Assembly: GCF_007489275.1 (NCBI RefSeq)
Contig: NZ_VLNR01000002.1
Coordinates: forward strand, 1-64,000
Origin: Aquimarina algiphila
GTDB lineage: Bacteria > Bacteroidota > Bacteroidia > Flavobacteriales > Flavobacteriaceae
Direction of reading: 5' to 3'
DNA: 64,000 bases
Positions 44,870-53,302 of this stretch are shown one piece after another; positions within the stretch are counted from its first letter, which is position 1, and each line of letters begins with the position of its first letter. The notes under the pieces were generated by a model that searched no databases, was not told where the DNA came from, and saw nothing but the letters and a program-made list of their open reading frames with translations. The position numbers and the translations under genes were made by a program.

Positions 44870-45631
44870 TTATTTTGACATATCCAGTTCCTTTTTCAAA
44901 ATAGTTCTAAATCGTGTCGCGCTAATATAATGGTCTTCTAGTAACTTACCATCGTGCAATAGATTGAAAACTCCAAATCCCGAAGGGGCCATTTTTGCTT
45001 CTTCTACTGTATTTATTTTAGATACTTTCAAATCTACACCGTAATCCATTGCTACGTTTAGTATTGCTACTGCAGACTTTTCGTTCCAGGGACACTGGTC
45101 TGCATAAAGTAAATGCCAACCTTTGTACTTTTTTTGTTGATTGGTCCAATTGTAGAATTTAGGTTTTTTAGCGCTGCTGTTCCATGTTTTTGAAAGAAGT
45201 TCAAACCTATCTTTTGCTTCGAGTTGTTCAAAACCATTGTTCTCAAAAAGAGTTTTATTAGCCAGCCAACCACCTTTACTCGTTATTACGCATAAGCCAT
45301 CCATTCCCTTGGTTTTTGCCTCTTTTTCAGCATCTTCAATGAGTATTGATCCATAACCTTTATTCCGATCCTTTTTAGCGTATATATAAGTACAATGAAT
45401 AAACATATAGTTATCAGCATCTATAGGTCTCCATGCTTTTATGGCTGGAACGTATTCTATAAACCCAATCATTTTGTCTTCATCATTTTTAAGAATTTTT
45501 ATTTTTAGACCTTCTTTGTAGCTCTTTTTAAACCATTTAAGTTTATCTTTAAATCCTTGTTTTTTAGTATTCTTTATGCAGAAGAAAGTTTCTTTTACAG
45601 CATTTTCTGGTGTTACCTCTACTAGTTTCAT
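44870..45631 (-). CDS. GNAT acetyltransferase with YoaP-like C-terminal domain
   Basis: A 253-residue cytoplasmic protein. Residues 1-140 form a GNAT domain with the acetyl-CoA loop RNKGYGSILIEDAEKEA; the middle has a thioredoxin-like segment WHLLYADQCPWNEKSAVA; the C-terminus matches the YoaP-like domain (SGFGVFNLLHDGKLLEDHYISATRF). Such proteins occur as single genes in many bacteria; acceptor unknown. It is 11 bases after the NTF2-like gene and probably co-transcribed. Confidence 0.85.
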   Translation of the reverse strand: MKLVEVTPENAVKETFFCIKNTKKQGFKDKLKWFKKSYKEGLKIKILKNDEDKMIGFIEYVPAIKAWRPIDADNYMFIHCTYIYAKKDRNKGYGSILIEDAEKEAKTKGMDGLCVITSKGGWLANKTLFENNGFEQLEAKDRFELLSKTWNSSAKKPKFYNWTNQQKKYKGWHLLYADQCPWNEKSAVAILNVAMDYGVDLKVSKINTVEEAKMAPSGFGVFNLLHDGKLLEDHYISATRFRTILKKELDMSK

Positions 45632-45642
45632 AGTTTCTGTTT

Positions 45643-46032
45643 TTATGATTTTATAACGGTAGCAGTACGCACTGCAGGAATGTCCCAGGCTTCTTTGATC
45701 AAACCATCAAAAATACTCCATACGACAACGGCGTCAACTTCCATTTGATTACCTTTTAATAGCATAGTGTCTTTGACATGCACGACAACTATTTCATCTC
45801 CCATAGGAGTAATAGACAGAGGGTTTATCTTAAAGGTACCAGTGGTGAGATCAGATAATTTTTTAAAAAAGTCCATTAAACCAGAAAGACCGAAATAGTC
45901 TCCTTCTAAGTCGGGCAATTCTGGGTTAAAATAATGCCAAACAAAGTCTTCTGCAATAACTTCGGTACTTGCTACTAAGTTGGTAAGGTCAAGTCTTTTT
46001 AAAACCTCGATATTTGGATGTTCTTTGTTCAT
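45643..46032 (-). CDS. NTF2-like (SnoaL-type) protein
   Basis: A 129-residue protein with the SnoaL/NTF2-like cone fold: a first helix (NIEVLKRLDLTN), then EDFVWHYFNPELPDLEGDYFGLSGLMDFFKKL and strands GTFKINPLSITPMGDEIVVVHVK. The pattern is close to ketosteroid-isomerase-like proteins of unknown substrate. It precedes the GNAT gene. A TGAT-N4-ATCA sequence lies about 147 bases upstream of its start. Confidence 0.8.
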   Translation of the reverse strand: MNKEHPNIEVLKRLDLTNLVASTEVIAEDFVWHYFNPELPDLEGDYFGLSGLMDFFKKLSDLTTGTFKINPLSITPMGDEIVVVHVKDTMLLKGNQMEVDAVVVWSIFDGLIKEAWDIPAVRTATVIKS

Positions 46033-46341
46033 AACATTAATTTTTAACTAGTTGTTTTGTAGCGCGAAAGAACTTTAAAGTAAACACATTATAAGTAAAA
46101 AAGTTATAATTTATATTAGTATTATGTTTTTGATTTAAATACTAAATCTACTATCTATCAACTATTTAAAAAATGATATAAATCACAAAATATTTCTTTT
46201 AAGATTATTACTCTTAAAATGGTTATGAGATAAATCCAAATTGATTGTCTCTATTGAGAATGAAGACGGTTTATACATTTAAAACTTAGGTTTGACACTT
46301 CTTCCATTGTTACTTATATACCACCATGTTGTAGCTAATTA
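46033..46341. other. AT-rich intergenic stretch with an FNR-like half-matching site
   Basis: A 309-base region upstream of the NTF2-like gene without an acceptable open frame. At 46174-46185 it has TGATATAAATCA, a core match to the site before the four-gene operon near 48.3 kb with the same ATAA spacer, but without the outer bases of that palindrome. Nothing else is recognised. Confidence 0.5.
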
Positions 46342-46923
46342 TTATTTGTTCATTAACCCTAGTTTTTCGACTTTTTTTAGCCATTTGACTCTAAATTCTT
46401 CTTTGGATAGTCTTATTGGTCCTATAGTTGTAATTTGTACTTTTTTTACACCTATAAAATTCATTGTTAATTTTTTCATGGCATTATGACTAGGACTTCT
46501 ATAGAACCATTTGTAATACCAACTTGGCTGATCTAAGGTGCAGATTATTCTAGCCGTTTTGCCAGTAAAACTTTTATCCCACCACAAAGAGTTTTTTCTT
46601 TTATTAAAAGCAAATCCAGGAAGTAAAACTCTATCTAAAAAACCTTTCATAATTGCAGGTACAGAGCCCCACCATACAGGATAAATCCATACCAGATGGT
46701 CAGCCCATTTCAATTTTTTTTGAGCATTTAACAAATCTGGCTCCAGTTCTGTTCTTTTTCTATATCCAAATTGAAGGTTTGGGTTAAATTCTAAATCTCG
46801 AATTATTATCTCTTGAATTTCAGTACCAGAAGTTTGTACTCCTTTTTTATATGCTTCTGCTAATGCATTATTATAACTTTCCTTATCTGGATGGCCAATG
46901 ATTAGTACTATTCGTTTATTCAT
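46342..46923 (-). CDS. NAD(P)H-dependent oxidoreductase, flavodoxin-like fold
   Basis: A 193-residue flavoprotein of the NQO1/MdaB-like family. The start IVLIIGHPDKESYNNALAEAY binds the flavin phosphate, and WADHLVWIYPVWWGSVPAIMKGFLDRVLLPGFAF is the family signature. These enzymes reduce quinones or nitro compounds. It is the last gene of a four-gene operon (47938, 47385, 46937, 46342) that appears to be controlled from an FNR-like site. Confidence 0.9.
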   Translation of the reverse strand: MNKRIVLIIGHPDKESYNNALAEAYKKGVQTSGTEIQEIIIRDLEFNPNLQFGYRKRTELEPDLLNAQKKLKWADHLVWIYPVWWGSVPAIMKGFLDRVLLPGFAFNKRKNSLWWDKSFTGKTARIICTLDQPSWYYKWFYRSPSHNAMKKLTMNFIGVKKVQITTIGPIRLSKEEFRVKWLKKVEKLGLMNK

Positions 46924-46936
46924 CTTTTTGTTATTT

Positions 46937-47329
46937 TTAGATTCCTAGTAGTGTTAAAATTCCAATTACTAGGAAAACTACCCATCCAGGATGTTTTCCT
47001 TTTGTTCCGAATAAAACCAGAAAGGAAGAACAAAACATTGCAATTGCAATTGAACTTATTATGAATTCTATCAATTCAGCATTTAATATAGTTTGCTTAA
47101 GTGCTATTTTTATTAGTATAGCACCTACACACCAGCCAAAGAAAGAAGCTATATGCCAAGTAGCCCAAATAATTCTTAGATGCCTTTCTTTAAGGTCAGA
47201 CTTTACGATTGTAGGTGTTATTTTTTTATTATTTTTTTTGTGTTGAAAAATTAAAAGTTCTCCAAATATTGAATGAGATAGCCCTAAAATAAAACAAAGG
47301 ATTCCCGCAATAAACAAATGTGCATTCAT
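46937..47329 (-). CDS. Small integral membrane protein, unknown function
   Basis: A 130-residue protein with four hydrophobic helices, at about residues 4-24, 55-75, 82-105 and 112-129. The segment KERHLRIIWATWHIASFFGWCVG contains conserved-looking His and Trp residues in the membrane, which could bind heme or a metal, but this is inference. It lies 14 bases upstream of the flavin oxidoreductase gene. Confidence 0.6.
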   Translation of the reverse strand: MNAHLFIAGILCFILGLSHSIFGELLIFQHKKNNKKITPTIVKSDLKERHLRIIWATWHIASFFGWCVGAILIKIALKQTILNAELIEFIISSIAIAMFCSSFLVLFGTKGKHPGWVVFLVIGILTLLGI

Positions 47330-47384
47330 ATTTAATACATTAGGATTGACTATAAATTTGATGAGTAGAAATATCAGTATAGTT

Positions 47385-47897
47385 TTAGTTTGAAATACGT
47401 GTATTGCTATTTTTACAAGCGTTTCTAACCATTTTTTTTACAATTAATTGATGAAAAGGTTTAACAATTGTCATATAGATTTTACCCCATCTTTTATTAT
47501 ACTGTACTATGGTAGAAACTTTAATGTTATAGGTTAGTTCTTGAGAATTAAAAACGCTGACTCTAAAATTGAGATGTTTATCATTTGCACCAAGAATAAT
47601 TTCATTACTCATTATTTCATAAATCTTAAAGTACCCTATGTAACCTCCTACTTTAAAATCAGTGTTATAATCTGAAGGTTTTTGAGTTTTTAAATCGAAA
47701 ATTTTCACAATTGTATTTCTAAACTTCATCATAATTGTAACCCAATTAGGAAAATTGGCAAATATCATATTTGTAATTTTCTCTAAACTATCTAAATGAT
47801 TGGTTGTAGCGTAAGTGTCTGAATAATCGATTTTATTTAACGTGTTGTTAATCAGACTTGTATCGGGGGTGTTTTCTAAAATGACTTTTGTATTCAT
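47385..47897 (-). CDS. DUF2867 domain protein
   Basis: A 170-residue soluble protein of the DUF2867 family. Family features are the DYSDTYATTNH segment near residue 25, LEKITNMIFANFPNWVTIMMKFRN, then IYEIMSNEIILGANDKHLNFRVSVF and VQYNKRWGKIYMTIVKPFHQLIVKKMV. The fold resembles SRPBCC ligand-binding proteins. It is the second gene of the operon, 40 bases after the 108-residue protein. Confidence 0.85.
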   Translation of the reverse strand: MNTKVILENTPDTSLINNTLNKIDYSDTYATTNHLDSLEKITNMIFANFPNWVTIMMKFRNTIVKIFDLKTQKPSDYNTDFKVGGYIGYFKIYEIMSNEIILGANDKHLNFRVSVFNSQELTYNIKVSTIVQYNKRWGKIYMTIVKPFHQLIVKKMVRNACKNSNTRISN

Positions 47898-47937
47898 AAC
47901 CGGTAATATTACTTATAGTTGTTGTGCAGGTAGAGGA

Positions 47938-48264
47938 TTAGAAAAACTTTTTCATTAGCTGTTCGAATCTTGAGCCTGTTAAATCATCTTCTTTAAATAA
48001 CTTAAACAGGGTAAAATAAGCAGGTACGGTTAAATAAAATGTGCAAATGACGAAAGTAGTGATGCTACAAAAAATAGCTAAAGTTTGAGCACCGATTTGT
48101 CCTACATACTTTTGTTGTTCGATAAAATAAATATGAACAGATAATGAATATTCATAAAAGCGTATTGAAACTTCATATACTAGCCAAGCTGGATAAAACC
48201 ATTTTCTAAATGGTATCCACCATTTCCCCCAAATTGATTTCGATTGTTCGTTATTTTCTTCCAT
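47938..48264 (-). CDS. Small membrane-associated protein, unknown function
   Basis: A 108-residue protein with a Trp-rich start (SIWGKWWIPFRKWFYPAW) and one or two hydrophobic helices around residues 20-36 and 60-85 (TLAIFCSITTFVICTFYLTVPAYFTLF). I recognise no family. It is the first gene of the four-gene operon; its leader is short, with TAACCTTTG 15 bases before the ATG and an FNR-like palindrome further upstream. Confidence 0.6.
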   Translation of the reverse strand: MEENNEQSKSIWGKWWIPFRKWFYPAWLVYEVSIRFYEYSLSVHIYFIEQQKYVGQIGAQTLAIFCSITTFVICTFYLTVPAYFTLFKLFKEDDLTGSRFEQLMKKFF

Positions 48265-48278
48265 TTTTAATCTTTTTA

Positions 48279-48324
48279 CAAAGGTTATTTAAATGAAAGA
48301 AGTTTCATTTGATATAAATCAAAT
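48279..48324 (-). promoter_or_regulatory. FNR-type palindrome and promoter of the four-gene operon
   Basis: ATTTGAT-ATAA-ATCAAAT (48307-48324) is a perfect 7-bp inverted repeat and contains the FNR consensus TTGAT-N4-ATCAA. Downstream, TAACCTTTG (48279-48287) resembles a -7 element with one extra base. If transcription starts about six bases after that, the palindrome is centred near -42, the normal place for a class II activator. It overlaps the stop codon of the Crp/Fnr gene. Confidence 0.6.
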
Positions 48325-48900
48325 TCGAATTTTGGGATTTCTTATCCGGCTCAGGGTCTCGAGAGTAATTCCTAAATAAGAAGCAATATGTGTAAAAGGA
48401 ATTCTATTGGTTATATCAGGATATATACTTAATAAGTGTTTATACCTTTCTTCGGCCTTATTAAATTGAATTGTATATAACCTTTCGCATAAACCTAACA
48501 TAGTTTCAGTCACTACAATACGGATAAAGCGTTCGAAGTCATGATGTTTATTAGTAAGGCTGTCTATTATGTCTTTCGAAAATTCTAAAACTTTTGAATC
48601 TTCAACAAATTCAACATAATGTGGGCTTGGTTCCTCGCTAAAAAAACTAACAATTGGTGCCATAAACTGATTTTCGAAAGTGAACCAATCTGAAATATCT
48701 TTGCCGTCTTTCAAATAATAAGCTCTTGCGCAGCCTTCCACTATTAAATAGGCCTTTTTAGAATATTGACCCTCTCTAACTACAATCTCTCCTTTATTGA
48801 AAGTGCTAAGTTTTGAGTTGATAATGAATTCTTTTTGACATTCGACGGATAAAGGTGAATATATTTCACTTATTTTATTTAAGATTTTCTCACTATCCAT
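48319..48900 (-). CDS. Crp/Fnr-family transcription regulator with FNR-like recognition helix
   Basis: A 193-residue regulator: cyclic-nucleotide-binding-like beta barrel (about 25-120), a long dimer helix, and an HTH near residues 168-188. The recognition helix reads ETLSR (Glu181, Ser184, Arg185), the same E-x-x-S-R set that lets FNR read TTGAT. There is no N-terminal Cys cluster, so oxygen sensing through an iron-sulfur cluster is not expected; the ligand is unknown. The next operon is preceded by a matching palindrome, so this is its probable regulator. Confidence 0.9.
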   Translation of the reverse strand: MDSEKILNKISEIYSPLSVECQKEFIINSKLSTFNKGEIVVREGQYSKKAYLIVEGCARAYYLKDGKDISDWFTFENQFMAPIVSFFSEEPSPHYVEFVEDSKVLEFSKDIIDSLTNKHHDFERFIRIVVTETMLGLCERLYTIQFNKAEERYKHLLSIYPDITNRIPFTHIASYLGITLETLSRIRNPKIRI

Positions 48901-48941
48901 TTTTCTAATTGACTACAGTATACCTTTTTTTATTTTTTCCG

Positions 48942-49301
48942 TTATCCTTTCCCAATAAATTTTGTTTGCAAATAAAACTCTCCGATGATCCAGAGTACAA
49001 TAAAAATTAAAGAAACTAGCAATGTTTTATTCATTTGATTTGCATTTTTTTCAATCAGATATTTTAATTGGAATATCATTAACCCGATTAAAATCAGAGG
49101 GATAATAAGTCGGGAAAAACCATATTGCTCTTTTGTTAAATCATAGTAACTATACATATTTCCCCAAATTCCATTTTGGCCAGAAATAGTTGCGTAAAAA
49201 ATCCAACCATAAAATGCTGTAAAAAGACCAAATATTGGAATAGTAATGATTGACAGCATCCAATGATAAGGCTTTAGTGTTTTATGTATTTTGATTTCCA
49301 T
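48942..49301 (-). CDS. Small integral membrane protein, unknown function
   Basis: A 119-residue protein with three hydrophobic helices at about residues 14-38, 64-80 and 91-109. The loop between the first two (SGQNGIWGNMYSYYDLTKEQYGFSR) is polar. No family is recognised. It is upstream of the Crp/Fnr gene with a 41-base gap. One copy of an intergenic repeat lies 27-79 bases before its start. Confidence 0.55.
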   Translation of the reverse strand: MEIKIHKTLKPYHWMLSIITIPIFGLFTAFYGWIFYATISGQNGIWGNMYSYYDLTKEQYGFSRLIIPLILIGLMIFQLKYLIEKNANQMNKTLLVSLIFIVLWIIGEFYLQTKFIGKG

Positions 49302-49327
49302 TTAGATTCTGATTGGTAAATAGTAAA

Positions 49328-49380
49328 GAATACCAAATATATGAATTGAAGCAAGGCAAACATACCTTAACCAATCAATT
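49328..49380. repeat. Intergenic repeat copy, matching 44488-44540
   Basis: Second copy of the intergenic motif, with blocks AAATATATGAAT, AAGG and CTTAACCAATCA. It is placed 27-79 bases upstream of a small membrane-protein gene. The minus strand contains CATATATTTG, close to a -7 element, so part of the similarity could reflect a shared promoter. Confidence 0.45.
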
Positions 49381-49512
49381 TATCTACTCATTTTTATTTC
49401 TTATTAAATTTATAAAAATATAGTACTATTGCAAAAAGAAAATACCTTTTGATTTCAAACTAAACTTTGCTCTGATTTTATGTATAATACAAAGCGTTTG
49501 CTTTTTCTTTGT

Positions 49513-49995
49513 TTAGTTTAAGGAATTTAGACCGAGTTTATTCCCTTCAGTATCTAAAAACATGGCAAAAAATCCACTTTCATCTGCGTGTGCAGTTTTT
49601 GGGACAATGACTTTTCCTCCGTTTTTTTCGACCTTATCAAGAATATGTTGAAGATTATTTCCACCATTAAGGTATATGGTCACACCATTTGTTGAAGGAG
49701 CGTATCCTTCTCCTTTTATTATAACTCCTGTAACCATTTGTCCTTCATACGGAAATATTCCCATTTCCATTCCTGGTATTTCCATTTTTTCAATGTTAAT
49801 ACCCAAAATAGCTTGATAAAAACTGATTGCTCGTGAAATATCTGTTGCAGGAATTTCAAAAAGAGAAATAAAACTTTGCATCTCGTTTGTAGTTTGTTCT
49901 ACTGGTAAATCTTGCTTTTCTTCTTCTGGTTTGGATTTGTTTTGGCTGTTACAAGCCATAAGACACAAGGCAAGTATTAGTATTATTTTTTTCAT
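49513..49995 (-). CDS. VOC-family lipoprotein
   Basis: The ATG at 49995 gives a 160-residue lipoprotein (MKKIILILALCLMAC, Cys15); a TTG three codons upstream is unlikely. The mature protein is a single VOC (glyoxalase/bleomycin-resistance) domain with FEIPATDISRAISFYQAILG, TIYLNGGNNLQHILDKVEKNGGKV and ESGFFAMFLDTEGNKLGLNS. A VOC domain on a lipoprotein is uncommon; cytoplasmic relatives are more usual. Substrate unknown. Confidence 0.85.
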   Translation of the reverse strand: MKKIILILALCLMACNSQNKSKPEEEKQDLPVEQTTNEMQSFISLFEIPATDISRAISFYQAILGINIEKMEIPGMEMGIFPYEGQMVTGVIIKGEGYAPSTNGVTIYLNGGNNLQHILDKVEKNGGKVIVPKTAHADESGFFAMFLDTEGNKLGLNSLN

Positions 49996-50069
49996 TTGTC
50001 TCAATTAGTTAAACACTACAAAATTATCTTTTATAAAGAAACAGAAATTGTAAAAATGCGACACTCGAT

Positions 50070-50885
50070 CTATTTGTAGAAAAGAGCAGAAAGAGTCATA
50101 TTTTCATTCCCTAAAAACTCTTTTGGGCTAGTTCCTGTAAACTCCTTAAAGTCTTTAATAAAATGGGCTTGGTCATAATATTTACTTTCGTATGCAATAT
50201 GAGTTAGACTTTCTGTTTCTGTGTTAAGTAATATTTTTAATGCGGTTTGCAATCTAATGACTTTGCCTAATTGTTTTGGACTAACTCCAATTTGTTTTTC
50301 AAACTTTCTCTCAAGTTGTCTTCTTTTGGATAAATCATCTTTAAGAATTGTTTTTATTGGTGCATTTCCGTTCGTAGATAGTAGAGCATTAATAGTTGTT
50401 TTTACAATATTTTCAACCGTCGATTTATCATTTAACCTTTCCAGAAGAAATACTTCTATGATTTCTATTCGTTGTTTAACACTCTTTGCATAGATTATTT
50501 TTTGTTCTAGTTCTTTAGCTATTTTTTCTTCAAACAATAATTCTAATGGAGTTTCTTTATTAGCTAAGTTTTTAATTGGCTCAGCTACAAAATTTGCAAA
50601 TCCGTATGGATAAAATCGGATTGCGAATGTATTCACATATCCTGTTGGTTCTATATAAAATGGTTTAATGGTTTGCCCAAGTATCATTGCACGAGGTTGT
50701 AATATAAATTCATCCTCTGAAGTATATCGTTTTATATCATCACCTAGAATAAAAGCCATTTCAATACAACCATCAGGAACGATTCGCTGTTTTTGCGAAT
50801 CATTATCAGCAGGAACTTCTAAAGTCCAATAACAGCTAATTAGGGATTCTAAATCTGGATGCGGCTGAAATGTTTGATAATCCAT
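50070..50885 (-). CDS. AraC-family regulator with DUF6597-like N-terminus
   Basis: A 271-residue soluble regulator. The N-terminal part (YQTFQPHPDLESLISCYWTLE, IVPDGCIEMAFILGD) is the DUF6597-type effector domain; the last 100 residues contain an AraC HTH (RKFEKQIGVSPKQLGKVIRLQTALKIL, HIAYESKYYDQAHFIKDFKEFTGTSPKEF). It may control its neighbours. A perfect 8-bp inverted repeat lies 27-50 bases before its start. Confidence 0.9.
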   Translation of the reverse strand: MDYQTFQPHPDLESLISCYWTLEVPADNDSQKQRIVPDGCIEMAFILGDDIKRYTSEDEFILQPRAMILGQTIKPFYIEPTGYVNTFAIRFYPYGFANFVAEPIKNLANKETPLELLFEEKIAKELEQKIIYAKSVKQRIEIIEVFLLERLNDKSTVENIVKTTINALLSTNGNAPIKTILKDDLSKRRQLERKFEKQIGVSPKQLGKVIRLQTALKILLNTETESLTHIAYESKYYDQAHFIKDFKEFTGTSPKEFLGNENMTLSALFYK

Positions 50886-50911
50886 TGATAGTTTGTTTTT
50901 TTAGTGACACA

Positions 50912-50935
50912 CAATGTTAAGGGGAGGTAACATTG
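50912..50935 (-). promoter_or_regulatory. Inverted repeat before the AraC-type gene, possible operator
   Basis: CAATGTTA and TAACATTG are perfect 8-bp arms around the 8-base centre AGGGGAGG. The spacing of two half-sites by one and a half turns and the location just upstream of the AraC gene suggest an operator. A short GGGGAG core recurs upstream of two more genes near 53.2 and 55.6 kb. Confidence 0.4.
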
Positions 50936-51105
50936 GACGGGTGATAAACGATATATTTTGGATTGGGACTAAGTCAAATATAAATATTTTCCTTTTATCA
51001 TTTTTTGTAAATTCCAATTTTTTAATTGACGATTTTGCAAACAAACACAGATCTTTTGATTAAGCTCCAGAGCCTTATGTTTTTTATATATCGCTAAACT
51101 ATGTT

Positions 51106-53070
51106 TTATTCCCGAATGTCAATATTAAATCCAACACCCATACTACTATATTTTTTAAATTCAGCCTGACTTGATTTTTTGTAAATTGTACCGTTTGTTA
51201 AAAGACCTAGCGAAAAAAAGATTGCCTCTCCTTTTTTGTTTTCTCCTTCGTTATCTACCCATTCAAGAGTAACTATTATATCTGAGTTTACAACTATGTG
51301 ATAAGATTTTAAGTCAATCGAAATCAATCCAGTCTGTTTTGGTTCTATTTCTACAAGTATATTTTTTGTCAAAATATTCTCAAAGGGTTTATTATTTTTT
51401 AATGAGTAAAAGTTTATTCTGAAAATAGATTTAGCACTTAAACGATTGTAAGAAATATTGAAATTAAAAGCATCGACAAATGTTGGTTCTTTTCGAATGT
51501 TTATTTTAATTCCCATTTCTGCGCCTAATTGGTCGTAACTAAAACCAGTACTTAGAAATTTAGATTTGGTTTTATTTCCAATGATTTTCTTCTTAAGCGC
51601 CTTAGTAGTAATTACCACCTCATTTAGCTCACTAATATGCTCGGTTAATTCAATTAAAAAAGGCATTTTTTTTGATTTCAGGTCTTTTATCAATATTTCG
51701 ATGGGTTTGTAGCCTATCATCGAAATTCTTAAAGTGTCGTTTATAACTTGGTCATTCATTTCTAAAATAAAATTACCTTCTATATCGGTAACTGTTCCAG
51801 TTTCTCCATTTAGGACACCAATATTTACATACGATAGTGATTCTCTAGTTTTAGCATCAATTATTTTACCAGATATTTCTGATGTAGCTATTGTTTTTTC
51901 TGAAATATCAAAAGTCTCAATATTCGTAGAATCTGATCCAATCAATGTTTCCCAATTTTCTGTAAAGGTATCGTTACCATTTATAGTTTTATTGAAAAAA
52001 TTAACTGTTGCAGTATTTATGTTTTCATAAATTTTAACTGAGTTTATTGATGCATTGAGAATGGATGGTATACTGGTGAAATCGGCGTGAGTACTATTTT
52101 CAAATCGTAAATAAAATTTTTCTGAATTCAATTTTTTAAAATAGTTGTATTCTTCGGTTGGCTGAAAATCATTGAGCTTATCACCACTTTCAAAATAAAG
52201 ATAACTGATGTTTTGATTTTGTGGATTCAGAAGATTTGAATCATATATTTCTTTAATAAACAGGTCATTATCTTCTCCAGTTGCTCCGTTAGCATACACG
52301 TTCGTGTCAACTTCTCCAAAATAATGAGTTTCTGTTCCATCAAAGGAAACTATTGTTTTTATATTTTGATTTTTATTGGACAATACTCCTGCAGCCATAC
52401 CTCCCCAACTATAAGCAAGAATTCCAATATTGTTTAAATCTACATTTAATTTTTTGTTATTTCTCAAGTAATTCAAAGCAAACTCAGCGTCATAGACTTG
52501 CTCTTGCATATCTTCTTTTTCATTAGTCATATCACCAGGATAACGGCCAACAGACCAAATAGAAACAACAACAAATCCATTTTCTGCCAAACTCTCCAAA
52601 ACTTTGTAATTCTCGAACCCCATTCCATTAAACCCTGCCATATAGATTATTACTGGGTGTTTTTTACTAGAAGGTGTTATGTTACCAAAGCTATTTGTTT
52701 TTATTTCCAATAATTTTTCTCCATCTGTACCGACACCCAATTCGGCAACGTAAAATTGTGCTAACTCTGAAGTAAGTCCAGAGAAATCATTGTTCTCTTG
52801 ATATTTGACAGCTCTTTCTTCAAATAATTTGAATAAATCTCCAAAAATTAATGGTTTATCTTTTTTTTCATTCGATGGATACCAAATATCTAAATCTACA
52901 GGTCGAAAATGTAAACTATCGTTATTCGAGGTTTCAGGCTTATAAATTCTGCCTTTGTCTTTTAAGTTTAAAGACATAAATCCAGCATTATATTTTTCTT
53001 TTTGGTTTTGTTGACCAACTAATAGTATGGGAACTAATAAAAGTAAATAACTAATCTTTTTGGGTATCAT
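51106..53070 (-). CDS. Exported alpha/beta hydrolase fused to carboxypeptidase-regulatory domain
   Basis: A 654-residue exported protein with signal peptide (MIPKKISYLLLLVPILLVG). An alpha/beta hydrolase of the dienelactone hydrolase/PAF-acetylhydrolase type spans about 25-350 with nucleophile motif AYSWGGMAAG. A carboxypeptidase-like regulatory domain follows near 395-470 (SGKIIDAKTRESLSYVNIGV), then a C-terminal beta-rich domain common in Bacteroidota envelope proteins (EVVITTKALKKK to the end). This order is unusual. Substrate unknown. Confidence 0.8.
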   Translation of the reverse strand: MIPKKISYLLLLVPILLVGQQNQKEKYNAGFMSLNLKDKGRIYKPETSNNDSLHFRPVDLDIWYPSNEKKDKPLIFGDLFKLFEERAVKYQENNDFSGLTSELAQFYVAELGVGTDGEKLLEIKTNSFGNITPSSKKHPVIIYMAGFNGMGFENYKVLESLAENGFVVVSIWSVGRYPGDMTNEKEDMQEQVYDAEFALNYLRNNKKLNVDLNNIGILAYSWGGMAAGVLSNKNQNIKTIVSFDGTETHYFGEVDTNVYANGATGEDNDLFIKEIYDSNLLNPQNQNISYLYFESGDKLNDFQPTEEYNYFKKLNSEKFYLRFENSTHADFTSIPSILNASINSVKIYENINTATVNFFNKTINGNDTFTENWETLIGSDSTNIETFDISEKTIATSEISGKIIDAKTRESLSYVNIGVLNGETGTVTDIEGNFILEMNDQVINDTLRISMIGYKPIEILIKDLKSKKMPFLIELTEHISELNEVVITTKALKKKIIGNKTKSKFLSTGFSYDQLGAEMGIKINIRKEPTFVDAFNFNISYNRLSAKSIFRINFYSLKNNKPFENILTKNILVEIEPKQTGLISIDLKSYHIVVNSDIIVTLEWVDNEGENKKGEAIFFSLGLLTNGTIYKKSSQAEFKKYSSMGVGFNIDIRE

Positions 53071-53302
53071 TTTCTTTTCATGATTGGTGTCTATTGTTAA
53101 AGACGCTATTTCTTATCAAATAGTTGTCTTGATTAGGAAATGTTTTTTTTAAATGTGATATAATGTTAAGTATAGAAAAGTAGGGGAGAAGATGTAAATT
53201 AAGTTTTGGTTTGATATTAAGTTGAATGTATTATTTTGTATTTATTATCAATATTAAAACATCAATTTTTATATTTTATCACTTTGCAAATCATAATGTT
53301 TT

